Origin: CAYMRL01 sp964473205
GTDB taxonomy: Bacteria; Deinococcota; Deinococci; Deinococcales; Trueperaceae
Direction: 5' to 3'
DNA length: 64,000 bases
Assembly: GCA_964473205.1 (NCBI GenBank)
Contig: CAYYOK010000001.1
Span: 1 to 64,000, forward strand
This document shows positions 54,715-63,464 of this stretch, piece by piece; within the stretch, counting starts at the first letter, position 1, and each line of letters begins with the position of its first letter. The notes beneath the pieces were generated by a model, which worked only from the letters and a program-made list of their open reading frames with translations, was not told the origin of the DNA and did not search any database. The translations under genes were made by a program, and so were the position numbers.

Positions 54715-57195
54715 ATGATCGAGCACCAGCCGTACGGGAACGACGACCCGTACAAGAGCACCGCCATCGAGCGCTTCCCGCGCGATCCCGCCCCGACCCA
54801 GGCCGTTCAGGTGGGGTTCCGCACCGATCCGGTCGCGACCGAGGCTTGGATCGACCTGAGGCAGGTCATGCCCGGCGGAGCCGTCGAGCAGGGTCGCGTG
54901 GCAGCCACCGCTCTGGGCGAGGGTCTGTGGACGGCGGACTTAGGGCCGTTCGAAGGCGGGCGGGTCGAGTACCGGCTGGCCGGACGCCTCGCGGACGGCT
55001 CGCTGGAGACGGCCGACTTCGCGTTCGAGGTCGGGAAGTGGGTGAGCGTCACCGGTGTCGCCAGCCTCGCGGTCGACGGCAGCCAGCTGGTCATCGAGCT
55101 CGAGACGGCTGGCACACCCGCGCGCCTGCGGGTGTCGTTCCCGACCGATGGCGCCGCCAGGTGCGAGCTGGTGCTAGGCGAGGGGCAGGTCGGTGAACGG
55201 TCACACGGCTCCGCCGTCCCACGGCTCGAGGAGGGCCCGAGGCACGCGCGCATCGAGGGACCGGGGATCGCGCTGCTGCTCGACAAGGCGTCGCTGACCC
55301 TCGCAGCCTCTCGGCCACCGTCCTCTTGGCCAGCACCACAACCGTCATCGACTCGCGAGGCTGCTCTCGCCGAGGACCTCTTCTCCATCAGCCTCGCCCT
55401 GCGCTGGCTCGAACGCCCCGGGGCGTTCACCACGCCCGTCCAGCTCGACCTCAGGACCGCCGCCGACGAGCGCATCTACGGCCTCGGCGAGCGCTTCATG
55501 GACGCCCAGCGCGACGGCAAGGCCTGGGACGTGCGCGTCTACGAGGAGTTCAAGGAGCAGCGGCAGCGCACCTACATCCCGGTGCCGTTCATCGTCACCA
55601 GCCGCGCCAACGGGCTGTGGCTCGAGGCCGACGAGCCCAGCTATTTCGACCTGCGTCACGACGACGCTACGCTAGCCATCGACCGCCTGACGGATCCCGG
55701 CTCGCCCAGCGGCGCGCGGCCGCTCCTGACCTTCACCCTGCTCGCCGGCGAGAAGCCGTACGACGTCACTGCCGCCTTCACGCGGCTGACCGGCGCCATC
55801 GCGGTGCCGCCGAAATGGGCGTTCGGGCCGTGGATGTCGGCCAACACCTGGAACTCGCAGGCCATCGCCGAGGAGGTCGTGAACCGCACCCTGGCCGAGG
55901 ACGTGCCGGCGACGGTGATAGTCCTCGAGGCCTGGAGCGACGAGTCGACCTTCTATATCTTCAACGACGCCAAGTATCAGCCGGTGCCTGCCGGGCAGGC
56001 CCTGACGCTCGCCGACTTCGAGTTCGGCGGCAGGTGGCCCGATCCGAAGGGCATGATCGACTTCTGGCACGACAACGGGTTGCGGGTGGTGCTGTGGCAG
56101 ATACCCGTGCACAAGCGCCTCGGCGAGCCGCACGCCCAGCACGACGCCGACGGCCGGCACATGATCGAGCAGGGCTACGTCATCCTCGAGGAGGACGGCA
56201 CGCCCTACCGCAACAAGGGCTGGTGGTTCGGTGACGCGCTGATCACCGACTTCAGCAACCCGGCCGCCGCTGCCTGGTGGTTCTCCAAGCGCCGCTACCT
56301 GATCGACGAGTTCGGCATCGACGGCTTCAAGACCGACGGCGGCGAGCACCTGTGGGGCCGCGACCTGCGCGCGTTCGACGGCAGCCGGGGCCTCGAGCTG
56401 TTCAACACCTACGCCAACCGCTACGTCGAGGCGTACAACATGTTCGTGCAAGAGGCGACAGGCGGCGACGGCGTCACCTTCTCGCGCTCCGGCTACACCG
56501 GCGCTCAACGCTTCCCGATCCACTGGGCCGGCGACGAGGACAGCAGCTGGACCGCCTACCGCGCCTCGATAAAGGCGGGGTTGTCGGCCGGGGTGAGCGG
56601 GATCGGCATGTGGTCTTACGACATCGCCGGTTTCAGCGGTGAGATCCCGCCGCCCGACCTGTACATGCGCTCGACCGCGATGGCCGCGCTCTGCCCGATC
56701 ATGCAGTACCACTCGGAGTACCACACCTCGGCGGACCGCAGGGATCGCACGCCCTGGAACATCGCCGAGCGCCACGGCGACCCGCAGGTCCTGACCACCT
56801 ACCGGCGCTACGCCAAGCTGCGCATGCGGCTCCTCGACTACCTGCACGGCGAGGCCCAGGCGCTGTCAGCCGTCGGCGTGCCGCTGATGCGTTACCCCGC
56901 GCTCGAGCACGCCGAGGACCACGACTTCCTCGCCCAGGACGAGTACGCCTACTACCTGGGCCGCGACCTGCTCATCGCGCCCGTCACGGAGCGCGGGGTC
57001 GGCACGCGCGAGGTGCGCCTGCCGGGCGGCACCTGGGTCGACGCCTGGTCGGGCGCCGGGCTCCAAGGTCCGCGGACCTTCCACGCTCCAGCTCCCATCG
57101 ACCGCATCCCGGTGTTCGTCAAGGCGGAGAGCCCGCGTCTGAAGGAGCTGCTGGCGGCGTTCGCGCAGTGGCGACGGGACGGTACGGAGGCCTGA
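54715..57195 (+). CDS. Glycoside hydrolase family 31 (alpha-glucosidase/alpha-xylosidase)
   Basis: 826-residue retaining alpha-glycosidase. The N-terminal beta-sandwich covers about residues 25-250, then IYGLGERFMDAQRDGKAWD and the TIM barrel with the nucleophile D541 in GIDGFKTDGGEHLWG and the acid/base D607 in HWAGDEDSSW. Beta-sandwich domains end the protein. ATG 54715, with GAAGGG upstream; an earlier open frame from 54586 has unusual composition. Cytoplasmic. It is cotranscribed with the ROK regulator, permeases and a GH15 gene, so it should cleave imported alpha-glucosides or alpha-xylosides. Confidence 0.95.
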   Translation: MIEHQPYGNDDPYKSTAIERFPRDPAPTQAVQVGFRTDPVATEAWIDLRQVMPGGAVEQGRVAATALGEGLWTADLGPFEGGRVEYRLAGRLADGSLETADFAFEVGKWVSVTGVASLAVDGSQLVIELETAGTPARLRVSFPTDGAARCELVLGEGQVGERSHGSAVPRLEEGPRHARIEGPGIALLLDKASLTLAASRPPSSWPAPQPSSTREAALAEDLFSISLALRWLERPGAFTTPVQLDLRTAADERIYGLGERFMDAQRDGKAWDVRVYEEFKEQRQRTYIPVPFIVTSRANGLWLEADEPSYFDLRHDDATLAIDRLTDPGSPSGARPLLTFTLLAGEKPYDVTAAFTRLTGAIAVPPKWAFGPWMSANTWNSQAIAEEVVNRTLAEDVPATVIVLEAWSDESTFYIFNDAKYQPVPAGQALTLADFEFGGRWPDPKGMIDFWHDNGLRVVLWQIPVHKRLGEPHAQHDADGRHMIEQGYVILEEDGTPYRNKGWWFGDALITDFSNPAAAAWWFSKRRYLIDEFGIDGFKTDGGEHLWGRDLRAFDGSRGLELFNTYANRYVEAYNMFVQEATGGDGVTFSRSGYTGAQRFPIHWAGDEDSSWTAYRASIKAGLSAGVSGIGMWSYDIAGFSGEIPPPDLYMRSTAMAALCPIMQYHSEYHTSADRRDRTPWNIAERHGDPQVLTTYRRYAKLRMRLLDYLHGEAQALSAVGVPLMRYPALEHAEDHDFLAQDEYAYYLGRDLLIAPVTERGVGTREVRLPGGTWVDAWSGAGLQGPRTFHAPAPIDRIPVFVKAESPRLKELLAAFAQWRRDGTEA

Positions 57196-57199
57196 GCAG

Positions 57200-58069
57200 A
57201 TGTACGAGCGAGGCTGGCGCAAGTTCGGGATCGTCGCGCTGTTCCTGGGGCCGAGCCTCCTCGGGCTGCTGGTGTTCACGCTTCTACCTATCGGCGCCTC
57301 GCTCGGACTGTCGTTCACCAACTGGGACCTGCTTACGCAGCCCAAGCTCGTCGGCCTGCAGAACTTCAGGACCATGTTCGGCGACATGGAGTTCTGGCGG
57401 ACCCTGCGCAACACGATCAGCTTCCTCGTCGGCTACATCCCGCTGGTGCTCACCGCCGGGCTGCTGCTGGCGGTGCTGCTCAACAGCGCCATCCCCTTCA
57501 GGCAGGCGTTCCGCGCGATGTACTTCGTGCCGGTGGTCACCTCGTGGGTCGCCGTGGCGCTGGTGTGGCGCTGGCTGTTCAACCCAGCGTACGGCCTCAT
57601 CAACAGCGGGCTGGGACTCCTGGGCATCAGCGGGCCGGCCTGGCTCTTCGATCCGAACTGGGCGATGGTCGCCGTCATCATCACCAGCGTCTGGAAGGAC
57701 ACGGGCTTCATCATGGTGATCCTGCTGGCGGGCCTGCAGGGCATCCCGCGCGAGTACTACGAGGCGGCCAGCATCGACGGCGCCAACCGCGCGCAGGGCC
57801 TCAGGCACATCACCGTGCCGCTGCTGGCTCCGGCGCTCACCTTCTGCCTCAGCATCAGCCTGATCGGCTCGTTCCAGGTCTTCGACCAGGTCTACGTCAT
57901 GACCGAGGGCGGGCCGGCGGGCGCGACGATGGTGCTGGTCGAGCGCATCGTGGCCAACGCCTTCTCCTACAGCCGCATGGGTTACGCGTCGGCGATGTCG
58001 TGGGTGCTGTTCATGCTGATCTTCGTCGTCACGTTCTTCTTCTACCGGCTCAGGAAGTGGCAGGCGTGA
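57200..58069 (+). CDS. Sugar ABC transporter permease, MalF-like
   Basis: 289-residue membrane subunit: IVALFLGPSLLGLLVFTLLP is the first helix and EYYEAASIDGANRAQGLRHI the EAA loop. 4 bases after the GH31 stop; its stop overlaps the next gene's GTG (GTGA). Pairs with the MalG-like protein. Confidence 0.95.
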   Translation: MYERGWRKFGIVALFLGPSLLGLLVFTLLPIGASLGLSFTNWDLLTQPKLVGLQNFRTMFGDMEFWRTLRNTISFLVGYIPLVLTAGLLLAVLLNSAIPFRQAFRAMYFVPVVTSWVAVALVWRWLFNPAYGLINSGLGLLGISGPAWLFDPNWAMVAVIITSVWKDTGFIMVILLAGLQGIPREYYEAASIDGANRAQGLRHITVPLLAPALTFCLSISLIGSFQVFDQVYVMTEGGPAGATMVLVERIVANAFSYSRMGYASAMSWVLFMLIFVVTFFFYRLRKWQA

Positions 58070-58971
58070 ACGCCACGTCCCGCCCGCAGTTGAAGTCTCG
58101 CCCGCCGGCGAAGTCCCGCCCGCGAGTGAAGCCTCGCGCGCGGGCGAAGTTCCGCGCTCGCACCTACCTGCTGACGCTCTTGGCGCTGGCCGGCGGCCTC
58201 GCCATGATCACGCCGTTCGTGTGGGCGATAGTGACCTCGCTGCAGCCGCGCGGGGCGCTGCTGGCGTTGCCTCCCCAGCTCATCCCGTCCGAGCCGACCA
58301 TCGCGTCCTACACCACCGTGATCAGCCGCTTCCCGTTCCTGCGCGTGTTCGGCAACTCGGTGCTCGTCGCCTTGACCACCACCTTCGGCCAGCTCGTCAT
58401 CTGCTCGATGGCCGGCTACGCCTTCGCGCGTCTGCAGTTCCGCGGACGCGACGCGCTCTTCGCCGTCTACCTCGCGACCCTGATGGTGCCGTTCGCGGTC
58501 GTCATCACCCCGCTGTTCATCATCGTCACGCGCCTCGGCTGGGGCGACACCTACGCCGGTCTCATCATCCCCGGCATCTTCAGCGCGTTCGGCACCTTCT
58601 TCATGCGCCAGTTCTTCCTCTCGATACCCCGCGAGCTCGAGGAGGCAGCGACCATCGACGGCGCCGGCACGCTTTCGGTCTTCTTCCGCATCGTCCTGCC
58701 GCTGACCGGCCCCGCGCTGGCGACGCTCGCAGTACTCTCGTTCATGGGCTCGTGGAACAGCTTCCTGTGGCCGCTCCTGATCATCAACGATCGCAACCTG
58801 ATGACCCTGCCGATCGCCTTGTCCACGCTCCAGGGGATCTACCCGGGACAGACGCAGTGGAACATCGTGATGGCGGGCACGGTGCTCGCGACGATCCCCA
58901 CCATCCTCGTCTTCTTGCTGGCGCAGCGCTGGGTCATCGAAGGCGTGGCCGGCTCGGGCGTGAAGGGGTGA
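58066..58971 (+). CDS. Sugar ABC transporter permease, MalG-like, with repetitive basic N-terminus
   Basis: 301 residues. The first helix is YLLTLLALAGGLAMITPFVW and the EAA loop ELEEAATIDGAGTLSVFFRI. The first ~30 residues are basic repeats (K-S-R-P-x-x hexamers) encoded by an 18-base tandem repeat, which is unusual for this family and probably stays in the cytoplasm. GTG start overlaps the MalF stop, and its stop overlaps the next gene's GTG. Confidence 0.93.
   Translation: MNATSRPQLKSRPPAKSRPRVKPRARAKFRARTYLLTLLALAGGLAMITPFVWAIVTSLQPRGALLALPPQLIPSEPTIASYTTVISRFPFLRVFGNSVLVALTTTFGQLVICSMAGYAFARLQFRGRDALFAVYLATLMVPFAVVITPLFIIVTRLGWGDTYAGLIIPGIFSAFGTFFMRQFFLSIPRELEEAATIDGAGTLSVFFRIVLPLTGPALATLAVLSFMGSWNSFLWPLLIINDRNLMTLPIALSTLQGIYPGQTQWNIVMAGTVLATIPTILVFLLAQRWVIEGVAGSGVKG
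58078..58164 (+). repeat. Degenerate 18-bp tandem repeat inside the MalG-like gene
   Basis: About 4.8 copies with period 18, full copies starting at 58093, 58111, 58129 and 58147. Each begins AAG.C/T..CG and is in frame, giving the hexamer Lys-Ser/Pro/Phe-Arg-x-x-x. Strand slippage would keep the frame. Confidence 0.75.
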
Positions 58972-60104
58972 GGCCCGACGCCACCGCGACCCCGCTAGGC
59001 TGGCGCAGCCTCGAGTTCGACGTCGACGTGCTGCTCGCGGCGCAGCGCGAGAACGGTGCGTTCCCGGCAGGAGCCGAGTTCTCGCAGTACGGCTTCTGCT
59101 GGCTTCGCGACGGCTCGTTCATCGCCCACGCCCTCGACGTCGTCGCGAGCCGCGCTGCCGCGGCCGGCGATGAGACCACCGCGACCCGCACGCGGGCGGC
59201 GAGCGCCCGCTTCCACCGCTGGACCGCCGCCACGATCGAGCGCCTCGGGGACGCTGTCAACGACCTCATCGAGAGGCGCGCAAGGGCAGAGCCTTTGAGC
59301 GAGTTCGACTTCCTGCCGGCTCGCTTCACCCTGAGCGGCGAGTGGGAGAAGGACGGCTGGCCCAACTTCCAGCTCGACGGCTACGGCCAGTGGCTCTGGA
59401 GCCTCGCCCACCACCTGCGGGCCAACGGCCGCACCGAGCTGCCAGAAGAGCTGGTGCCGGCCGTGAGACTGGTCGTGCGCTACCTGAGCGTGTTCTGGGA
59501 TCAGCCCTGCTACGACTCCTGGGAGGAGCACCGCAGCCAGCTGCATACCGCCACGCTGGCCTCGGTCCACGCCGGGCTGCGCGACATCGGGCCGTACCTG
59601 CCGCCTCTGGCGGACGCGGCGCGAGCGGCGGCGGCCGGCGCGCTCCGTTACATCCACGACGACTGCGTGCGTGACGGCCACCTGATCAAGTACATCAGGA
59701 ACACCGCCGTCGACGCGTCGCTGCTGTGGCTCTCCATGCCGTTCGAGGTCTTCGCGATCGACGACCCCGTGATGGCGGCCACGGCCACCCGCATCGAACG
59801 CGAGCTGCTCGGCGGGGGAGTGCGCCGTTACCTGGCCGACACCTACTACGGCGGCGGCGAGTGGGTCCTCCTCACCGCCTGGCTCGCCTGGTACTGGCTG
59901 CGAACCGGCCGCCGCGATGACGCTGAGAAGCTGATGCAGTGGGTCGAGGAGCAGCGCGACGAATCCGGCGCGCTGCCGGAGCAGGTGCCCGGCACCGCGT
60001 ACCACCCGCGCTTCCTGGCCTACTGGAAGCGCGAGTGGGGTCCGTCCGCCAAGCCGCTCCTGTGGTCTCACGCGATGGCGGCGCTGGTGAAAGCGGAGAT
60101 GTAA
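58968..60104 (+). CDS. Glycoside hydrolase family 15-like protein
   Basis: 378 residues of an (alpha/alpha)6 toroid: the GH15 signature CWLRDGSFIAHAL at residues 44-56, then EKDGWPNFQLDGYGQWLWSL, the general acid region CYDSWEEHRSQLH and the general base in SGALPEQVPG, followed by KPLLWSHAMAALV. No starch-binding domain or signal, shorter than classical glucoamylases (about 430-600), so it is likely a cytoplasmic exo-alpha-glucosidase or trehalase-like enzyme. GTG 58968 overlaps the permease stop. Last gene of the operon. Confidence 0.88.
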   Translation: MRPDATATPLGWRSLEFDVDVLLAAQRENGAFPAGAEFSQYGFCWLRDGSFIAHALDVVASRAAAAGDETTATRTRAASARFHRWTAATIERLGDAVNDLIERRARAEPLSEFDFLPARFTLSGEWEKDGWPNFQLDGYGQWLWSLAHHLRANGRTELPEELVPAVRLVVRYLSVFWDQPCYDSWEEHRSQLHTATLASVHAGLRDIGPYLPPLADAARAAAAGALRYIHDDCVRDGHLIKYIRNTAVDASLLWLSMPFEVFAIDDPVMAATATRIERELLGGGVRRYLADTYYGGGEWVLLTAWLAWYWLRTGRRDDAEKLMQWVEEQRDESGALPEQVPGTAYHPRFLAYWKREWGPSAKPLLWSHAMAALVKAEM

Positions 60105-60158
60105 GCGGCTTCTTACACCGGAAACTAGCTAAACCACGGCGTCGTCCTTCTGGGCGTT

Positions 60159-60176
60159 GGGCGAGTTCGTTCGCCC
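60159..60176 (+). terminator. Possible terminator after the alpha-glucoside operon
   Basis: GGGCGA and TCGCCC form a 6-base stem with loop GTTCGT, 55 bases past the GH15 stop. There is no T-run, so it is weak evidence. Confidence 0.25.
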
Positions 60177-60283
60177 GGCGCTCCTACATCGGAATCGGCC
60201 GAAGGACTGTCGCCCAAGGAGCAAGACACGCCGTGCTGCTCTAGGTATTCTCATAGTTGCAACAACCTATGTAGGGAGAGGAA

Positions 60284-61690
60284 GTGAGGAACATGGCGCG
60301 TTCTTCGACACTTACACCTCGGGATCGGCACCGTCGGTGGACCTTGCGGTCCCTGGCGACCGCGGTGGCAGCCGCCCTCATCGCGCTGTCCGGCTCTGCG
60401 GCGTTGGCGCAGGAGGGTCCGTTCGATCACCTGCAGCTCGAGCTGGTGGTGGAGGGCCTCACCTCGCCCGTCAACCTCGTCTCGCCGCCTGGTGACGATC
60501 GCCTCTTCGTCGTCGACCAGATCGGCCTGATCCACATCATCGACGCCGACGGCAACCTGCTGCCGGAGCCGTTCCTCGACGCCCGGCCCCATCTGATGAC
60601 GTTCAGGCCCGGCTTCGACGAGCGCGGCCTGCTCAGCATCGCGTTCCACCCCAATTACGAGCGCAACGGCCGCTTCTTCGTGTACTACAACGCTCCGCTG
60701 CGCGCCGGCTCGCTGGCGGCCCTTAACAACACGATGACGATCTCCGAGTTCCGGGTCTCGGCGACAGACCCGAACCGCGCGGACCCGTTCAGCCAGCGCA
60801 AGGTGCTCGAGATCGACGATCCGGCTTTCAACCACAACGGCGGCCAGCTTGCCTTCGGTCCCGACGGCTACCTCTACATCGCCATCGGTGACGGCGGCCA
60901 GTCGAACGACCAGGGCCCCTTCCACCCGCCGATGGGCAACGGTCAGGACATCACGACGCTGCTCGGGGCCATCTTGCGCATCGACGTCAACGACGACGAT
61001 GGCCGCGGCTACGCCGTCCCGGCGGACAACCCGTTCGTCGGCGGCGTGGCGCTGGCGAACGACAACGATGCCGGCATCGTCTGGTCCGGCCTGGCCTCCG
61101 GCCAGGGCGCCAGGGACGAGATCTACGTCTGGGGCCTTCGCAACCCCTTCCGCTTCTCGTTCGACACCGAGACCGGTGACCTGTGGATCGGCGACGTCGG
61201 CCAGGGCATGTACGAGGAGCACACGCGCGTGACCGGCCCGGGCAACCTCGGCTGGCGCATCCGCGAAGCCGAGTCGTGCTTCAACCGCGAGGTCGCGCGC
61301 GAGCCTCTCGACGAGTGCGCCGACGTCGGCCCGCGCGGCGAGCCCCTGGTGCCTCCGACCTTCTTCTACGAGCACGCCGGCGGCTTCCCGGAGACCGGTC
61401 TCGGCATCTCGACCACGGGCGGCTACGTCTACCGCGGCTCGGCCATCCCTGAGCTGGTGGGCGCCTACGTCTTCGGAGACTGGAGCAACAGCTTCCAGGC
61501 CGCTTCCGGCAAGCTGTTCGTCGCGACCGAGGGCGCCGACGGTTGGGAGATCGTCCTCGACCGCGCCATGGAGCTCTTCGTTCTCGCGCTCGGTCAGGAC
61601 GGCGCGGGCGAGCTCTACCTCCTCACCACCGAGAACAGCGCGCCGACCGGCGAGACCGGTCGCGTGTGGAGGATCGTCGCGGGCGAGTGA
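60284..61690 (+). CDS. PQQ-dependent sugar dehydrogenase (GSDH/sorbosone dehydrogenase family)
   Basis: 468-residue secreted six-bladed propeller. The signal ends near GSAALAQEG (residue 43). Landmarks: VVEGLTSPVNLVSPPGDDRL, ERGLLSIAFHPNYERNGRFF, NHNGGQLAFGPDGYLYIAIG with GDGG, and YVWGLRNPFRFSFDTETGDL, the PQQ- and calcium-binding blades. It oxidises aldoses to lactones and hands electrons on. GTG 60284 follows GGGAG by 5 bases; ATG 60293 is the alternative. A cytochrome c gene follows, probably its electron acceptor. Confidence 0.92.
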   Translation: MRNMARSSTLTPRDRHRRWTLRSLATAVAAALIALSGSAALAQEGPFDHLQLELVVEGLTSPVNLVSPPGDDRLFVVDQIGLIHIIDADGNLLPEPFLDARPHLMTFRPGFDERGLLSIAFHPNYERNGRFFVYYNAPLRAGSLAALNNTMTISEFRVSATDPNRADPFSQRKVLEIDDPAFNHNGGQLAFGPDGYLYIAIGDGGQSNDQGPFHPPMGNGQDITTLLGAILRIDVNDDDGRGYAVPADNPFVGGVALANDNDAGIVWSGLASGQGARDEIYVWGLRNPFRFSFDTETGDLWIGDVGQGMYEEHTRVTGPGNLGWRIREAESCFNREVAREPLDECADVGPRGEPLVPPTFFYEHAGGFPETGLGISTTGGYVYRGSAIPELVGAYVFGDWSNSFQAASGKLFVATEGADGWEIVLDRAMELFVLALGQDGAGELYLLTTENSAPTGETGRVWRIVAGE

Positions 61691-61696
61691 TGGCGG

Positions 61697-61721
61697 CTTC
61701 GCGACAGCGGCTGTCGCGAAG
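61697..61721. terminator. Inverted repeat after the sugar dehydrogenase gene
   Basis: CTTCGCGACAGC and GCTGTCGCGAAG are perfect 12-base arms around one base, 6 bases past the stop. It may be a terminator or a processing hairpin; there is no T-run. Confidence 0.5.
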
Positions 61722-61779
61722 GTAAACCTAGACCGGACCGCCAGCTAGTCGGCGCGTCCCGGAGACGAGCATCGACGGT

Positions 61780-61826
61780 GGCGGGCGGGTGCCCGGCGCG
61801 AGCCAGCGCCGAGCTGCCCGCCCGCC
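61780..61826. repeat. Large inverted repeat upstream of cytochrome c
   Basis: GGCGGGCGGG (61780-61789) and CCCGCCCGCC (61817-61826) are 10-base perfect arms with a 27-base loop. It lies 34 bases before the cytochrome ATG and could fold in the mRNA leader. Confidence 0.5.
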
Positions 61827-61860
61827 GCATCGGCCCTGGGTGGGCCACATGGAGTCGTGA

Positions 61861-62301
61861 ATGGCATACAGGCGACGTCACCACCTGACACTTCTCTGCG
61901 CCGCTGCGGCGCTCTTCCTCCTCTCTGCTCTGCCTGCCGCCTTCAGTCAGAACGACGGCGCCGATGCCGGCGTCCAGATCGGCCAGGAGCAGGTTCGCCG
62001 GGGCGCAGCGGTCTACGCCCAGCACTGCGCCACCTGCCACGGTGAGGAGCTCGAGGGCTTCGGTCCGTTCCCGCCGCTTTCCGGCGGCCAGTTCCGCGAG
62101 CATTGGCAGGGCAAGACCCTGGGCGAGCTCTACACCTTCGTGCACGAGCAGATGCCTCTTGGCTCCGGCGGCTCGCTCGAGCCGACCATGTACGCCGACG
62201 TGGTCGCGTTCCTGCTGCAGCGCAACCGCGTCGTTCCGGGCGAGGTGGAGTTCGATCACGAGAACGAGGAGATGCTCGAGGTGGTGCTGAGCTGGGAGTG
62301 A
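61861..62301 (+). CDS. Secreted c-type cytochrome
   Basis: 146 residues. Signal peptide to about AAFSQ (residue 30). Single haem site C56-A-T-C59-H60, and the axial Met is M98 in HEQMPLGSG; YADVVAFLLQRNRV closes the fold. A C-terminal extension of about 30 acidic residues (VEFDHENEEMLEVVLSWE) is unusual and could interact with a partner. Following the PQQ-type dehydrogenase gene, it should accept its electrons and pass them to an oxidase. Confidence 0.92.
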   Translation: MAYRRRHHLTLLCAAAALFLLSALPAAFSQNDGADAGVQIGQEQVRRGAAVYAQHCATCHGEELEGFGPFPPLSGGQFREHWQGKTLGELYTFVHEQMPLGSGGSLEPTMYADVVAFLLQRNRVVPGEVEFDHENEEMLEVVLSWE

Positions 62302-62392
62302 GCCTCAGACCCTCGCGGCTTAAAACCAAGTAATATGCTCGGCATTCTGTGCGCGACTCGCTGGGTTGGCGTCGCGCGTTACCCGGAGTGCC

Positions 62393-63247
62393 ATGAGACA
62401 AGCCGTAGAGACCTCCAGACCCGATCCGAAGCAGGCGCTCGTCATCACCGCCACGGTGCTGAGGCGCATGAGGCTGAGCCCGTCGTTCGCGCGCATCACG
62501 CTTGGCGGCCAGGGCCTGAAGGGCTTCGCGCGCCGCGGCTTCGACCAGTGGTTCCGCATGTTCATGCCGCGCCCGGGCGCCGAGCAGCTAGGCCTGCCGC
62601 TCGGCGACGGCGAGCCCGGCTGGTACACGCGCTACCTCGCGACGCCCGACGGCGGGCGCCCGTTCATGCGTTACGTGACGGTCAGCGAGCATCGCTGTGG
62701 GCACCCTGACGACATCGCCGGTCCCGAGATCGACGTGGACGTCGTGCTGCACGGCGAACCTGGCGCGCCCGGCGCGGGGCCGCTGTCGACCTGGGCTCAG
62801 ACGGTGGAGCCGGGCGACGCCGTCGCGATGCTCGACCAGGGCCTGATCTACCGACCCGATCACGCCGCGGACGGCGTCTTGCTCGTCGGCGACGAGACCG
62901 CGGTGCCTGCCATCGCCGGCATCCTGCGCTCGTTGCCTCGGGGCGCGCGTGGAAGCGCCATCCTCGAGGTCCCGCGCCGCAGCGACGTTCAGGTGATGCC
63001 AGGTCCGGAGGGTGTGGCGGTCAGGTGGCTGCCGCGCTCGATCACCCGAGCGCAGCCCGGTGACCTCGCCCTGCAGGCCGCGCGCGAGGTCCTCGGCCAA
63101 GTGGATCAACACCCGTACGTCTACGCCGCCGGCGAGTCGCGGATGACCAGCGCTCTCGGCATGACGCTGCGCGACGAGCTGGCGTGGCCTCAGCACCGCT
63201 TCACCACCGTCGGCTACTGGCATCACGCGGCCCGCGAACAGGGCTGA
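62393..63247 (+). CDS. Siderophore-interacting protein (ferric-siderophore reductase, SIP family)
   Basis: 284-residue FAD/NAD(P)H reductase that frees iron from imported ferric siderophores. FAD-binding part: SPSFARITLGGQGLKGF and PFMRYVTVSEH (the usual RxYT is RYVT); NAD(P)H part: GVLLVGDETAVPAIAGIL and YVYAAGESRMTSALGMTLRD; C-terminal FTTVGYWHH. ATG 62393. It stands alone between cytochrome c and a siderophore-binding gene on the same strand with its own promoter. Confidence 0.93.
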   Translation: MRQAVETSRPDPKQALVITATVLRRMRLSPSFARITLGGQGLKGFARRGFDQWFRMFMPRPGAEQLGLPLGDGEPGWYTRYLATPDGGRPFMRYVTVSEHRCGHPDDIAGPEIDVDVVLHGEPGAPGAGPLSTWAQTVEPGDAVAMLDQGLIYRPDHAADGVLLVGDETAVPAIAGILRSLPRGARGSAILEVPRRSDVQVMPGPEGVAVRWLPRSITRAQPGDLALQAAREVLGQVDQHPYVYAAGESRMTSALGMTLRDELAWPQHRFTTVGYWHHAAREQG

Positions 63248-63299
63248 GATCCGATCGTTCGAGCGGCCCAGGCGCGCTCGGCGTCGCCCGCTACTCCGG

Positions 63300-63328
63300 T
63301 TGACAACCCCGTGGACCGGGCGTAGCAT
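63300..63328 (+). promoter_or_regulatory. Promoter of the siderophore-binding protein gene
   Basis: TTGACA (63300-63305), 17 bases, TAGCAT (63323-63328). The start would fall in the palindrome at 63337-63365. Confidence 0.75.
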
Positions 63329-63336
63329 GCCCGCAG

Positions 63337-63365
63337 CTATAGTTGAGTGACTTACTCTGATATAG
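63337..63365. promoter_or_regulatory. 29-bp imperfect palindrome over the predicted start (iron-type operator?)
   Basis: CTATAGTTGAGT and ACTCTGATATAG pair at 9 of 12 positions around GACTT. It begins 9 bases after the -10 and would block transcription if bound. The position upstream of an iron-uptake gene suggests an iron regulator of unknown type; it is not a textbook Fur or DtxR box. Confidence 0.5.
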
Positions 63366-63464
63366 CCGGATCGATCCACAGGAACTTGTCGGCGCAAGCC
63401 GGCCGCGACCGCTGACTGTCGTCGGAGGCCGCGGTCAGGCTAGCCGCAGGAACGAGGTAGTGCC

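Noticed and set aside
63366..63464. A cobalamin or other riboswitch before the siderophore-binding gene
   Set aside because: The leader is GC-rich and can fold, but I cannot find the conserved boxes of any riboswitch class.
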